A stretch of DNA of 64,000 nucleotides. Source: Novosphingobium indicum. Lineage in GTDB: Bacteria > Pseudomonadota > Alphaproteobacteria > Sphingomonadales > Sphingomonadaceae. The stretch covers positions 62,001-126,000 of the forward strand of contig NZ_BMLK01000012.1 in NCBI RefSeq assembly GCF_014645195.1. Direction: 5' to 3'. The notes beneath the pieces were generated by a model. The model made no database searches. It saw only the letters and a list, made by a program, of their open reading frames with translations, and was not told the origin of the DNA. This document shows positions 1 to 8,368 of this stretch, piece by piece; the stretch's first letter is position 1, and each line of letters starts with the position of its first letter. The translations under genes were made by a program, and so were the position numbers.

Positions 1-34
1 CAAGCTGCTGCTGAATTCGGTCGCCAACTGTCAT
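1..34 (-). CDS. N-terminus of a divergent gene cut by the left edge (unknown)
   Basis: On the minus strand an ATG at position 34 follows a GAGGG ribosome-binding site about four bases upstream, and the frame stays open to the window edge. Only eleven residues are visible, beginning MTVGDRIQQQL, which is too short to identify. The short polar start could fit a helix-turn-helix regulator, but that is a guess. If real, this gene is divergent from the sensor kinase and the two share about 40 bp of upstream DNA. Confidence 0.3.
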   Translation of the reverse strand, partial: MTVGDRIQQQL

Positions 35-77
35 AAAGCCCTCTATGCATGCGTAATATTCCGCAGCAGGCGCAAAC

Positions 78-1097
78 GTGGGGGCAGCGCAATCCATGAG
101 AAGGCTGGCCAACCACGACGTGGCCCGACGATTTCGCCGCGGGCCGGTGCGCCTTGGTGTCCAGGTCCTGTTCGGGCTGGCACTGGCACTGGTGATGATC
201 GCCCTGCGCAGTACGGTCGATCTCGTATCCCCGACCTCAGGGCCCTTTGCCCTGGTCTATCCCACGGTCATGCTCGCCACACTCTATGGCCGGTGGCCTG
301 CGGGCGTGGTTGCCTATAGCGTCAGTTTCATCTGGGCGTGGTATTTCGTGCTGCCGGCGCCGCATTCTTTCGAATTCGTGGTCGCGACCGATCCCTCGCG
401 CGTGGTGATCAACGGCGCCGCCGCTCTGGTGGTCCTCTTTTTCGCGGAGATGTTTCGCCGGGCCGTCCAGACCGCGATTTTCGAGCGCGACAGCGAGATC
501 GACCGGCGCATCCTGCTCCAGCAGGAACTCGAGCATCGCACGAAGAACAACTTCGCGCTCGTGGCCAGCCTGCTGGAACACCAGAAGCAGCGCGAAGTGC
601 ACCAGTCGGTCGATCAGGCAATTGACCAGGCGATTACCCGCATTCACTCCTTCGCGCGGGCCTACGCCAATCTGGCCGAAAGCCAGGGGGAAGGTTCCGC
701 CGTCGCGATGCAGCCCTATCTTGAAGATGTCGTCGAGAAAGTCGCCATCGGCATGTTCAGCGACAACGTCACGGTCTCGCTGGAGGCCACGCCGCATGTT
801 CTCCCCCGGCAAGTGGCAGTCGCCATTGGCCTGTTCACCAACGAAGCGCTCACGAACTGTGCGAAATACGCCTTTCCCGATGGCCGCGACGGCCGGGTGG
901 CGGTCCGCTTCGATGCCGGTGAAGACGGCTGGGCGCTCGAGATCCATGATGATGGCATGGGCCAGCTTGCCGCCGGTCAAAGCGGATCGTCGGGCATCGG
1001 CACCCGGCTTCTCAACGCCTTCGCCAATCAGGCAGAAGCGCGCTACGAGATGGAGACGGGCGACGCCGGCGTGCGGGTGCGGCTCAGCAACCGCTAG
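78..1097 (+). CDS. Membrane sensor histidine kinase (DUF4118-like sensor, HisKA_2/HATPase)
   Basis: This is a probable inner-membrane sensor kinase. Residues about 26-130 contain hydrophobic helices of the DUF4118/KdpD-like type with no large periplasmic loop. A phosphoacceptor helix around H153 reads LEHRTKNN, typical of the HisKA_2 family. An HATPase domain follows, with the N-box NEALTNCAKYAF and the glycine motif DDGMG. The start is taken as GTG at 78, which has AGCAGG seven bases upstream; an ATG at 96 is a good alternative. HisKA_2 kinases often signal through unlinked response regulators such as PhyR in alphaproteobacteria, and no response regulator is next to it here. The signal sensed is unknown. 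Confidence 0.85.
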   Translation: MGAAQSMRRLANHDVARRFRRGPVRLGVQVLFGLALALVMIALRSTVDLVSPTSGPFALVYPTVMLATLYGRWPAGVVAYSVSFIWAWYFVLPAPHSFEFVVATDPSRVVINGAAALVVLFFAEMFRRAVQTAIFERDSEIDRRILLQQELEHRTKNNFALVASLLEHQKQREVHQSVDQAIDQAITRIHSFARAYANLAESQGEGSAVAMQPYLEDVVEKVAIGMFSDNVTVSLEATPHVLPRQVAVAIGLFTNEALTNCAKYAFPDGRDGRVAVRFDAGEDGWALEIHDDGMGQLAAGQSGSSGIGTRLLNAFANQAEARYEMETGDAGVRVRLSNR

Positions 1098-1118
1098 GCC
1101 CTTTACCCCACCTTTGGG

Positions 1119-1733
1119 TCAGGGGAGGCCGATTTGCGCGTCGTCCGAACGCATGGACACGGCCTTAGCCGCGGCAGGGCGTATCGACACTGTATCCTGA
1201 AGATCACTGCACTGCCTGCATGTAGACACCGGCAGCGGTTCGCCCCTACCGGTGTGTGCCAGTTCCGCATCGACATCGATCATGCGGGCGGAAACGCGCG
1301 GCCTCTCCATCCGCTCGCCAATCTGGCGTGCAGACCTTGCATTGCTGGGGGTTAGTGCCGCCGCAGCGGGCACCGATTGATAATTCGCATTGCGCAGGCG
1401 CGCGTCCTCCACAGGCACTTCGGCATAGGGTTCGGGCTGCGGAGGCGGCTCGGGCTCGTAAGTATCGTAACGGGCGAAACGCCGGTTGCGCATCAGGCCA
1501 TGGTCCCACAGCTCTTCCACCTCGACCCGGCCATGCGGCGTACTCAGGGGATAGTGGTCGCGTGCGCCCGATGGCGCTTGCTGATTATCGTAGTAGGCGA
1601 TCTCGTGCTGCGGAATCGCCGCGAAGACGTCGTCGCTGCGGTCAACGGGATGTGTGTTGACGGCCTGGCTGGCAATCGCGCCCATGGCAGGGCCGACCAT
1701 CAGGGCGCCTGCAAAAAGGGTCACGCGTTTCAC
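1119..1733 (-). CDS. Hypothetical secreted protein
   Basis: I do not recognise this 204-residue protein. Its N-terminus (MKRVTLFAGALMVGPAMGA, then small residues) is a plausible Sec signal peptide, so it is probably exported. The mature part is polar, with a proline/glutamate stretch near residues 92-102 (EPEPPPQPEP) and a CxxC pair near residue 175. It starts at a GTG with GGAG eight bases upstream. It is convergent with the sensor kinase, with only about 20 bp between the two stop codons. It lies downstream of the nitrate operon in the same direction, but about 105 bp away, so operon membership is uncertain. Confidence 0.6.
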   Translation of the reverse strand: MKRVTLFAGALMVGPAMGAIASQAVNTHPVDRSDDVFAAIPQHEIAYYDNQQAPSGARDHYPLSTPHGRVEVEELWDHGLMRNRRFARYDTYEPEPPPQPEPYAEVPVEDARLRNANYQSVPAAAALTPSNARSARQIGERMERPRVSARMIDVDAELAHTGRGEPLPVSTCRQCSDLQDTVSIRPAAAKAVSMRSDDAQIGLP

Positions 1734-1838
1734 GTTGCAAGCTCCGATACAAACTCGGGATACCTACTTGCAATGCACAACCGGCCTTGGCGTTCCCCGT
1801 GGCAGGTTCAGCCGGGCGCCAGGAAAGGCGACCTGTCC

Positions 1839-2633
1839 TCAGTCGGCAGACTGTTCCGCAACGTGTTCCATGACCGCGTCGACACCGTCCGGCCGCGCCA
1901 TGGCGGCACCGATCAGCAGCAATGCGGGCCCATCGCCCAGGGCCGTACGCGCGGCGAGCGGAAGCAGGTCGAGCCGGGTATGGAACTGCCGCTCGGCAGG
2001 GAGGCTGGCATTCTCCACCAGCGCGACCGGCGTCTCGGCGGGCAGGCCGGCTGTGATCAGCTTTGCCGACACTTGCGGCGCCGCCGCCTTGCCCATGTAG
2101 ACTGCCAGCGTAGCTTCCGGATCGGCAAGGCGCGCCCAGTCCAGCTCCAGTTCCTCACCAGCGCGGGCATGGGCAGTAACGAACGTGAGCTTTCGAGCCA
2201 GTCCGCGCAGGGTGAGCGATGCCCCGAGGCTGGCCGCAGCGGCGCTGGCCGCAGTCACGCCGGGGCAGATACGCACAGCGATCCCGGCGGCGCGGCAGGC
2301 TTCCAGTTCCTCGGTCGCACGCCCGAAAATCGCCGGATCGCCGCCCTTGAGCCGCACGACTTTCTCGCCCTGCAGCGCGGCCTCGACGATGAGGGTGTCG
2401 ATCGTTCCCTGATCCTTCGAGTGGCGGCCCGAGCGCTTGCCGACATGGACCAGCCGCGCCGAGCGGGCCGCCATCTCGAGAATGTCCGCCCCAACCAGAG
2501 CATCGTAGAAGACGACCGAAGCCTCACCGATCAGGCGCTCCGCCTTGCGGGTAAGCAGTTCGGCGTCGCCGGGACCGGCGCCCACGAGCCAAACCGATCC
2601 GCCCGGAAAGTCGTTCTTGCGAAAATCGGTCAT
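1839..2633 (-). CDS. cobA: Uroporphyrinogen-III C-methyltransferase (siroheme synthesis)
   Basis: This SUMT enzyme makes precorrin-2 from uroporphyrinogen III using two SAM molecules, the first step to siroheme, the prosthetic group of NirB. The 264-residue length is normal for a single-domain SUMT. Visible motifs are VGAGPGDAELLT near the N-terminus and VRLKGGDPAIFGR near residue 95. There is no CysG-type oxidase/ferrochelatase domain, so precorrin-2 must be finished by an enzyme encoded elsewhere. The start codon overlaps the nasA stop by four bases (ATGA), which indicates translational coupling and a dedicated role in supplying siroheme to this nitrite reductase. Confidence 0.93.
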   Translation of the reverse strand: MTDFRKNDFPGGSVWLVGAGPGDAELLTRKAERLIGEASVVFYDALVGADILEMAARSARLVHVGKRSGRHSKDQGTIDTLIVEAALQGEKVVRLKGGDPAIFGRATEELEACRAAGIAVRICPGVTAASAAAASLGASLTLRGLARKLTFVTAHARAGEELELDWARLADPEATLAVYMGKAAAPQVSAKLITAGLPAETPVALVENASLPAERQFHTRLDLLPLAARTALGDGPALLLIGAAMARPDGVDAVMEHVAEQSAD

Positions 2634-5209
2634 TGGGCAGCTTCCTGTTCACGAGAGGAAAACACTTTGATGAGCTTGGCGATGGCCGGGCGGCACGATC
2701 CGCAATTGGTGCCCGCCCTGGTGCAGCCGCCGACGTCGGCGACGGAGGCCGCGCCGTCATCGAGGGCAAGCACAATGTCCTTTTCGCCCACACCGTGGCA
2801 CACGCAGACGATCGGTCCGCGATCGGGCAGCGGCGTGCTGGGGCGACCGGCGAGAAGCTCCGCAGCGCTCGCGGCATCGAGGCCGAGCTGGTCCGCAACC
2901 CAGGCCCGCGCAGGCAATTCGCCCGAACGGGTGAGATAGGCTGCCGCGATCAGCGAGCCGTCATCGCCGCGCACGGCAATCCGCCGCATCCCGCGAACCG
3001 GGTCGGCAACTTCCATCTGCTCGCCAGCGGGGAGCAGCGCCGCCATATCGATCGCGCCATCACCCGCGAGTTCATAAAGCCAGCCCGCCTTCACGCGCGC
3101 CCGCGTCCAGTAGACCAGGCCCTGCGGCGCAATCACATCGCGGCGAACAAGGAAGGCGCGCCACGCGGGCTTTACCGGCACAACGCGCGCGGCGCCGTTC
3201 TTGTAGCCGGGCTGGCCGGAAACCGGATCGACCGCCCGCGACGGCAAGCGGTTGGACCGCCCTTCCCCCGCCATGGCATCGGCCCAGTGCATCGGCACGC
3301 AGACTTCGCCGCACCGCTGCCCATCGGAAACGCGAACACGGTAGACACTTGCCCCGCTCGCGGTTTCCACGCGGCCAAGCCCGCCATCGACAAGGCCAGC
3401 TGCGCGAGCATCGGCGGGATGGACTTCCAAAAGTGGCTCGGGCCGGTGCTGCGACAGGGCCGGTGACAGGCCGGTGCGCGTCATGGTGTGCCACTGGTCA
3501 CGATAGCGAGCGGTGTTGAGCCGCAGCGGGAACTCGGCGTTGGTGGCGGGCGCCGGGGGTGTCACGCGCACCAGCCGCGCCTTGCCCGAGGGGGTCGGGT
3601 ACCCGCCTGCAAGCGGCCGTTCGCCGCCCCACTTGAACGGCTCCAGCGCCTCGTATTCCGCCGCCGTGATGTCGGCATGCGCCGTCAGGTTCAGCACCTT
3701 GCCCCGCGCCTTTGCGAGAGACGTCATGCTGGCATATTCACGATAGACGGAGGCCGCATCGGGCCATGCGAAAGATTCGCCCCAGCCCATGCGCGCGGCC
3801 ACGTCCGCAACGATCTTCCAGTCCGCGCGCGCTTCTCCGGGCGGCGGGAACAGCGCGCGCTGGCGGCTGATGCAGCGTTCGGAATTGGTGACCGTCCCGT
3901 CCTTTTCGCCCCAGCCGAGCGCCGGGAGGCGGATATGGGCGAAACGACCGGTATCGGTATCGGCGATGATGTCCGAGACGACCACGGTTGGGCAACGCGA
4001 GAGCGCCTCGCGCACGAAGCCGGTGTCCGGCAGCGAAACCGCCGGATTGGTCGCCATCACCCATAGAAACTTGATCCGGCCTTCGTGGACGGCGCGGAAC
4101 ATCTCGACGGCCTTGAGGCCGGGGCCGCTGCAGACGTTCGGCGCCTTCCAGAATTCCGCCACGTCCGCGCGCTCGTCCTCGGCAAAGCCGAGGTGGCATG
4201 CGAGCATGTTGGCCAGTCCTCCCACCTCGCGACCGCCCATGGCATTGGGCTGACCGGTAATGCTGAACGGCCCCGCGCCGATCCGGTTGATCCGGCCCGT
4301 CGCGAGATGGAAGTTGGTGATCGCATTGCCCTTGTCGGTGCCGCAAACCGACTGGTTCGCGCCCTGACTGAACAGGGTCAGCATACGCGGATGAGCGGCC
4401 ACGAGATCGCAGAGCTTTCTGAAAACGGCATCCGGGATGCCGGATTCCGGGGAGAGGTCTTCCCAGAATCCGGCATCCGCCTCCACGTGGGCGGCGAGGT
4501 ATTCCTCGTCCACCAATGAGCGCCGCTTCATATCTGCCAGCAGCGCGTTGAACAGGGCTACATCGCCGTCGGGCGCGACCGCCACGTGCAGGTCGGCCTG
4601 TTCGGCGGTCTCGGTGCGGCGCGGGTCGACGACGACGATCTTGGTGCCGCGCCGCTCGCGGGTCTTTTCCAGACGCTGCCAGATGACCGGATGGCACCAC
4701 GCGGTGTTGGACCCGACAAGCAGCACCAGATCGGTGGCGTCCAGATCCTCGTAGGAACAGGGTACCACATCCTCGCCGAAGGCGCGGTTGTAGGCGGCAA
4801 CGGCGCTTGCCATGCACAGCCGCGAATTGGTGTCGACATTGCCGGTGCCGACGTAGCCTTTCGCCAGCTTGTTCGCGGCGTAGTAGTCTTCGGTCAGGAG
4901 CTGGCCGGAAAGGTACAGGGCAACGCTGTCCGGCCCGTGCTCGGCAATGCAGGCGCGCATGCGATCCGCGACCCGACCGAGCGCTTCGTCCCACGAGGCC
5001 TCGCGCTCTGCGATCATCGGCGCGAGCAGCCGGCCTTCCAGCCCCACCGTCTCGCCCAGATGCGTTCCCTTGGAGCACAGCCTGCCGTGATTGGCCGGAT
5101 GCATGCGGTCCCCGGTAATGACGACCCCCCGATCGTCATTACCGGAAACCTCGGCGGCAATGCCGCAGCCGACGCCGCAATAGGCGCAGGTGGTGCGGGT
5201 CGCCCCCAT
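2630..5209 (-). CDS. nasA: Assimilatory nitrate reductase catalytic subunit with C-terminal [2Fe-2S] domain
   Basis: This is the cytoplasmic molybdopterin enzyme that reduces nitrate to nitrite. The N-terminal [4Fe-4S] motif is present (C8, C11, C15, C45). The bis-MGD fold follows with typical segments such as GSNTAWCHPVIWQR and TGQPNAMGGREVGG. There is no Tat signal, as expected for the assimilatory enzyme. A C-terminal BFD-like domain carries a CxC...CxxC cluster (C802, C804, C836, C839), seen in NasA proteins that take electrons through an extra [2Fe-2S] centre. No separate NADH-dependent NasB/NasC electron-transfer subunit is encoded nearby, so the electron donor is unclear. It lies five bases downstream of nirD. 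Confidence 0.95.
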   Translation of the reverse strand: MGATRTTCAYCGVGCGIAAEVSGNDDRGVVITGDRMHPANHGRLCSKGTHLGETVGLEGRLLAPMIAEREASWDEALGRVADRMRACIAEHGPDSVALYLSGQLLTEDYYAANKLAKGYVGTGNVDTNSRLCMASAVAAYNRAFGEDVVPCSYEDLDATDLVLLVGSNTAWCHPVIWQRLEKTRERRGTKIVVVDPRRTETAEQADLHVAVAPDGDVALFNALLADMKRRSLVDEEYLAAHVEADAGFWEDLSPESGIPDAVFRKLCDLVAAHPRMLTLFSQGANQSVCGTDKGNAITNFHLATGRINRIGAGPFSITGQPNAMGGREVGGLANMLACHLGFAEDERADVAEFWKAPNVCSGPGLKAVEMFRAVHEGRIKFLWVMATNPAVSLPDTGFVREALSRCPTVVVSDIIADTDTGRFAHIRLPALGWGEKDGTVTNSERCISRQRALFPPPGEARADWKIVADVAARMGWGESFAWPDAASVYREYASMTSLAKARGKVLNLTAHADITAAEYEALEPFKWGGERPLAGGYPTPSGKARLVRVTPPAPATNAEFPLRLNTARYRDQWHTMTRTGLSPALSQHRPEPLLEVHPADARAAGLVDGGLGRVETASGASVYRVRVSDGQRCGEVCVPMHWADAMAGEGRSNRLPSRAVDPVSGQPGYKNGAARVVPVKPAWRAFLVRRDVIAPQGLVYWTRARVKAGWLYELAGDGAIDMAALLPAGEQMEVADPVRGMRRIAVRGDDGSLIAAAYLTRSGELPARAWVADQLGLDAASAAELLAGRPSTPLPDRGPIVCVCHGVGEKDIVLALDDGAASVADVGGCTRAGTNCGSCRPAIAKLIKVFSSREQEAAQ

Positions 5210-5214
5210 GGCGG

Positions 5215-5595
5215 TCAGGCTGCCTTGTCTTGCGTGGCTTGCTGCACGGCAGCCTCATCGCCTCCGCCGATCACGGCCGAGCGCAGGAGATAGATGCGCC
5301 CGGCATCGACCTTGAGAGGGATGGTCGGTACGCAGCCCTCGTCCTCGCCGAGCGCCTTTCCGGAGCGCAGCGAGATGTTCCAGTTGTGCAGCGGACAGGT
5401 CACTACATCGCCATGGACGATGCCCTGGCTGAGCGGGCCCTGCTTGTGCGGGCACTTGTTGCGGATCGCGAAGAACTCGTTCCGCATAGTGTGGAATACC
5501 GCGATTTCCTCTCCGCCGACGACCGGCAGGGTCCGGGCGGTGCCCGGTTCGATCTGGGTGACCGGGCCGATATCCAGCCAGTTGCCGATCATCAC
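5215..5595 (-). CDS. nirD: Nitrite reductase small subunit (Rieske-like)
   Basis: NirD is the small partner of the NADH-dependent assimilatory nitrite reductase NirB. The protein is a 126-residue Rieske-fold domain. Unlike some NirD proteins it keeps both ligand pairs of a Rieske [2Fe-2S] cluster, CPH (NKCPHKQGPL) and CPLH (VTCPLHNWNI), so it may bind a cluster. The GTG start overlaps the nirB stop by four bases; an ATG directly follows it. A short Ala/Gln-rich tail ends the protein. Confidence 0.92.
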   Translation of the reverse strand: MMIGNWLDIGPVTQIEPGTARTLPVVGGEEIAVFHTMRNEFFAIRNKCPHKQGPLSQGIVHGDVVTCPLHNWNISLRSGKALGEDEGCVPTIPLKVDAGRIYLLRSAVIGGGDEAAVQQATQDKAA

Positions 5596-8093
5596 GCGTT
5601 CTCCATCTTGGCGCCGGGGTAGGGACGCACCTCGGCAAGGTGCTGGTGCAGTTTCTCATGCTCGCCCGCGGCGCGCTTGGCCCAGGGATCATCCTGCATG
5701 AACTGCTGCGAATAGCGGAAGCGCGCGGCGTAGTGCTCGATGGCGCCTTCCTCGGCGAGGCGGTCCTTGACGTAGTCGAGGCCGACGCGCTCGACCCAGG
5801 GCGCAGTGCGCTCGAGGTACCAGGCTTCCTCGCGGTAGAGCTGGATGAAGGCGGCACAGACATCGAGCGCTTCCTGCTCGGTCTCCACCTTGCACAGCAG
5901 GTCGGTAGCGCGGACCTTGATGCCGCCGTTGCCGGCGATGTGCAGTTCGTAGCCCGAATCCACGCAGACGACGCCGAAGTCCTTGATCGTCGCTTCGGCG
6001 CAGTTACGCGGACATCCGCTGACGGCGATCTTGAACTTGTGCGGCATCCAGGAGCCCCAGGTCATGTGCTCGATCTGGACGCCGAGCCCGGTCGAATCCT
6101 GCGTGCCGAAGCGGCACCATTCGGAGCCGACGCAAGTCTTCACGGTGCGCAAGCTCTTGCCGTAGGCGTGGCCCGAGACCATCCCTGCGGCATTGAGATC
6201 GGCCCAGACGGCGGGCAGGTCTTCCTTCTTGATCCCGAAGATGTCGAGCCGCTGGCCGCCGGTCACCTTGACCATCGGCGCGTTGTACTTCTCCACCACG
6301 TCGGCGATGGCGCGCAGTTCCTTCGGGTTGGTCAGGCCGCCCCACATGCGCGGGACGACCGAATAAGTGCCGTCCTTCTGAATGTTGGCGTGCATGCGCT
6401 CGTTGACGAAGCGGCTCTTCTGGTCGTCGACATATTCGCCGGGCCAGGCGCAGAGCAGGTAGTAGTTGAGCGCGGGGCGGCACGAAGCGCAGCCGTCGGG
6501 TGTGGTCCAGTGCAGTTCCTGCATGACCTGCGGGATCTCGCGCAGGCCCTTTTCGACGATGTGCTTGCGCACGTCGCCGTGGGTGAAGCTGGTGCACTTG
6601 CACATCGTCTTCGGGCCGCTCTCGACCTCGCCGCCCAGCGTCAGCGACAGCAGGCTCTCGACGAGATTGGTGCACGAACCGCACGAAGCAGACGCCTTGC
6701 AGGTGGAACGCACCGCGTCGAGCGAGTGCGCACCGTCATTGATGCACGAGACGACCTGCCCCTTGGATACGCCGTTGCAGCCGCAGATTTCTGCGTCGTC
6801 CGAAAGGGCAGCAACGGCGGCATTAGGGTCCGCGAGGGCGCCCCCCGAGGCGAAAGCCTGGCCGAAGATCAGGGCTTCACGGATGTCCGAGACATCCTCG
6901 CCCTTCTTCATCAGGTCGAAGTACCAGGAACCGTCGGCAGTATCGCCGTAGAGGACGGCGCCCAGCACCTTGTTCTCCTTGACGATCACGCGCTTGTAAA
7001 CACCGCGCGAAGCATCGCGCATGACGATATCTTCGCAGCCCTCACCGCCCGAGAAGTCGCCTGCCGAGAACAGATCGATGCCGGAAACCTTGAGCTTGGT
7101 TGAAGTGACCGAGCCGAGATAGCCGGTCGGGTTTTCGGTCACATGATCGGCAAGCGCCCGGCACATGTCCCACAGCGGCGCGACGAGACCGTAGCACAGG
7201 CCGCGATGCTGGACGCATTCGCCGACCGCCAGAACCGAAGGATCGGAAGTGACCATGTGGTCGTCGACCATGATGCCGCGCTCGACTTCCAGCCCGGCCT
7301 CGCGGGCCAAAGCGGTGGCGGGGCGAATGCCCACGGCCATGACGACGATGTCGGCGGGGATCTCGGTGCCGTCTTCCAGGCGGACCGCGGAGACCTTGCC
7401 GTCCTTGCCGACGATTTCCTTCGTGTTGGCACCGGTCAGGATGGTCTGGCCGCGGCGTTCCAGTTCGGTCTTGAGCAGCCATCCGGCGGCTTCGTCGAGC
7501 TGGCGCTCCATCAGCGTGGGCATCAGGTGGATGACCGTCACCTGCATCCCGCGCAGGTTGAGGCCGTGCGCCGCCTCAAGGCCCAGCAGGCCGCCGCCGA
7601 TGACAACCGCGCTGCCGCCCTTGCCCGCCGCGGCCACCATCTTGTCGACATCGTCGAGATCGCGGAATGTCACCACCCCGTCGAGATCCTTGCCCGGTAC
7701 CGGAATGATGAAGGGATCGGAGCCTGTGGCGATCAGCAACTTGTCGTAGGGTTCGATCCGACCCGAAGCGGCCACGACGCGCTTGTGCTCGCGGTCGATG
7801 CTGTCGACCTTGTCGCCCGACACCAGCGTGATGCGCTTGTCGTCGTACCATTCCTGGGTATTGATCACGATCTCGTCGAAGGTCTTCTCCCCGGCGAGAA
7901 CCGGCGAGAGCATGATGCGGTTATAGTTCACGCGCGGCTCGGCACCGAAAATGGTGACATCGAACCGGCCCGGATCGCGTGCCAGAATTTCCTCGACCGC
8001 ACGGCAACCGGCCATGCCGTTGCCGATCACCACGAGCCGCTCCCGGCTGCTGCCGGAGGGCGACCCCTTCTCGAAGTTCATCGGTGCATTCAC
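5592..8093 (-). CDS. nirB: Assimilatory nitrite reductase [NAD(P)H] large subunit
   Basis: This is the cytoplasmic siroheme enzyme that reduces nitrite to ammonium. In order it has an FAD/NAD(P)H oxidoreductase domain (VVIGNGMAGCRAVEEIL near the N-terminus, a second nucleotide motif VVIGGGLLGLEAA), BFD-like [2Fe-2S] segments (CGCNGVSKG, SCKASASCGSC), and a sulfite/nitrite reductase core. The siroheme-[4Fe-4S] ligands are visible as C654-x5-C660 and C694-x3-C698. The open frame extends much further upstream, but a GTG at 8093 has GGAG seven bases before it, giving 833 residues, the normal size; an ATG four codons later is a weaker choice. The gene is preceded by a NasT-type leader RNA. Confidence 0.95.
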   Translation of the reverse strand: MNAPMNFEKGSPSGSSRERLVVIGNGMAGCRAVEEILARDPGRFDVTIFGAEPRVNYNRIMLSPVLAGEKTFDEIVINTQEWYDDKRITLVSGDKVDSIDREHKRVVAASGRIEPYDKLLIATGSDPFIIPVPGKDLDGVVTFRDLDDVDKMVAAAGKGGSAVVIGGGLLGLEAAHGLNLRGMQVTVIHLMPTLMERQLDEAAGWLLKTELERRGQTILTGANTKEIVGKDGKVSAVRLEDGTEIPADIVVMAVGIRPATALAREAGLEVERGIMVDDHMVTSDPSVLAVGECVQHRGLCYGLVAPLWDMCRALADHVTENPTGYLGSVTSTKLKVSGIDLFSAGDFSGGEGCEDIVMRDASRGVYKRVIVKENKVLGAVLYGDTADGSWYFDLMKKGEDVSDIREALIFGQAFASGGALADPNAAVAALSDDAEICGCNGVSKGQVVSCINDGAHSLDAVRSTCKASASCGSCTNLVESLLSLTLGGEVESGPKTMCKCTSFTHGDVRKHIVEKGLREIPQVMQELHWTTPDGCASCRPALNYYLLCAWPGEYVDDQKSRFVNERMHANIQKDGTYSVVPRMWGGLTNPKELRAIADVVEKYNAPMVKVTGGQRLDIFGIKKEDLPAVWADLNAAGMVSGHAYGKSLRTVKTCVGSEWCRFGTQDSTGLGVQIEHMTWGSWMPHKFKIAVSGCPRNCAEATIKDFGVVCVDSGYELHIAGNGGIKVRATDLLCKVETEQEALDVCAAFIQLYREEAWYLERTAPWVERVGLDYVKDRLAEEGAIEHYAARFRYSQQFMQDDPWAKRAAGEHEKLHQHLAEVRPYPGAKMENA

Positions 8094-8121
8094 GTCACGT
8101 CTCCGTTCGTAACGCGCACAC

Positions 8122-8170
8122 AAAAAAACCGCCTCGTGCCTGTCCCGGTCGGGAGAGGTACGGGCGGCTT
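8122..8170 (-). terminator. Leader attenuator terminator before nirB
   Basis: On the minus strand a stem with AAGCCGCC on one side and GGCGGTTT on the other encloses a smaller hairpin (TCCCG-AC-CGGGA) and is followed by seven T residues. It lies about 30 bases upstream of the nirB start and inside the transcribed leader, so it would stop transcription before nirB unless overridden. The nrtA leader has the same terminator, with the same CGAGGCGG-T-run end. Confidence 0.75.
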
Positions 8171-8211
8171 CGGTGCCACGCGTCTGTAAGTCTGATACGA
8201 GGCGCTGATTT

Positions 8212-8239
8212 CGTCCATCAGTGGACGGCGCTTTCTCGC
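8212..8239 (-). promoter_or_regulatory. Candidate ANTAR (NasT) antitermination dual hairpin, nirB leader
   Basis: Two adjacent hairpins lie in the leader RNA. The first (8228-8239) is GCG-AGAAAG-CGC and the second (8212-8227) is CGUCC-ACUGAU-GGACG. Both have hexanucleotide loops. The second loop has A at position 1 and G at position 4, the pattern known for ANTAR-protein target RNAs; the first has A1 but A at position 4 and a short stem. The pair begins nine bases downstream of a probable -10 box and is followed by an attenuator terminator. NasT, encoded in this window, is the obvious ligand. Confidence 0.65.
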
Positions 8240-8248
8240 TGACGCAGT

Positions 8249-8277
8249 GTTTAACCGATTCGCGCCATCGGGGGCAA
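8249..8277 (-). promoter_or_regulatory. Probable promoter of the nirB-nirD-nasA-cobA unit
   Basis: Reading the minus strand, TTGCCC (8272-8277) and TTAAAC (8249-8254) are separated by 17 bases. The same arrangement, including the shared sequence GCGAATCG just before TTAAA, occurs at the nrtA leader. Transcription would begin just upstream of the hexaloop hairpins. This is an inference from comparing the two leaders; no start site was mapped. Confidence 0.5.
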
Positions 8278-8286
8278 GCGGGTTTT

Positions 8287-8295
8287 TGCACTGCA
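8287..8295 (-). promoter_or_regulatory. TGC-N3-GCA element upstream of the nirB promoter
   Basis: The sequence TGCACTGCA lies ten bases upstream of the -35 box and is flanked on both sides by matches shared with the nrtA leader (T-run on one side, GCAG and AAAAG on the other). A regulator binding site is likely; the identity of the regulator is not shown by the sequence. Confidence 0.35.
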
Positions 8296-8368
8296 GCAGG
8301 AAAAGTCCTGGGCAGGCGATCACCTCCCCTCTCCGACCAGGACCGGAAAAGGAAGGTGACGCAACAGG

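Noticed and set aside
1377..2939. Long plus-strand frame of 520 codons opposite cobA and nasA
   Set aside because: It is antisense to cobA, the secreted-protein gene and the end of nasA, all with clear coding signals, and has a composition typical of antisense frames.
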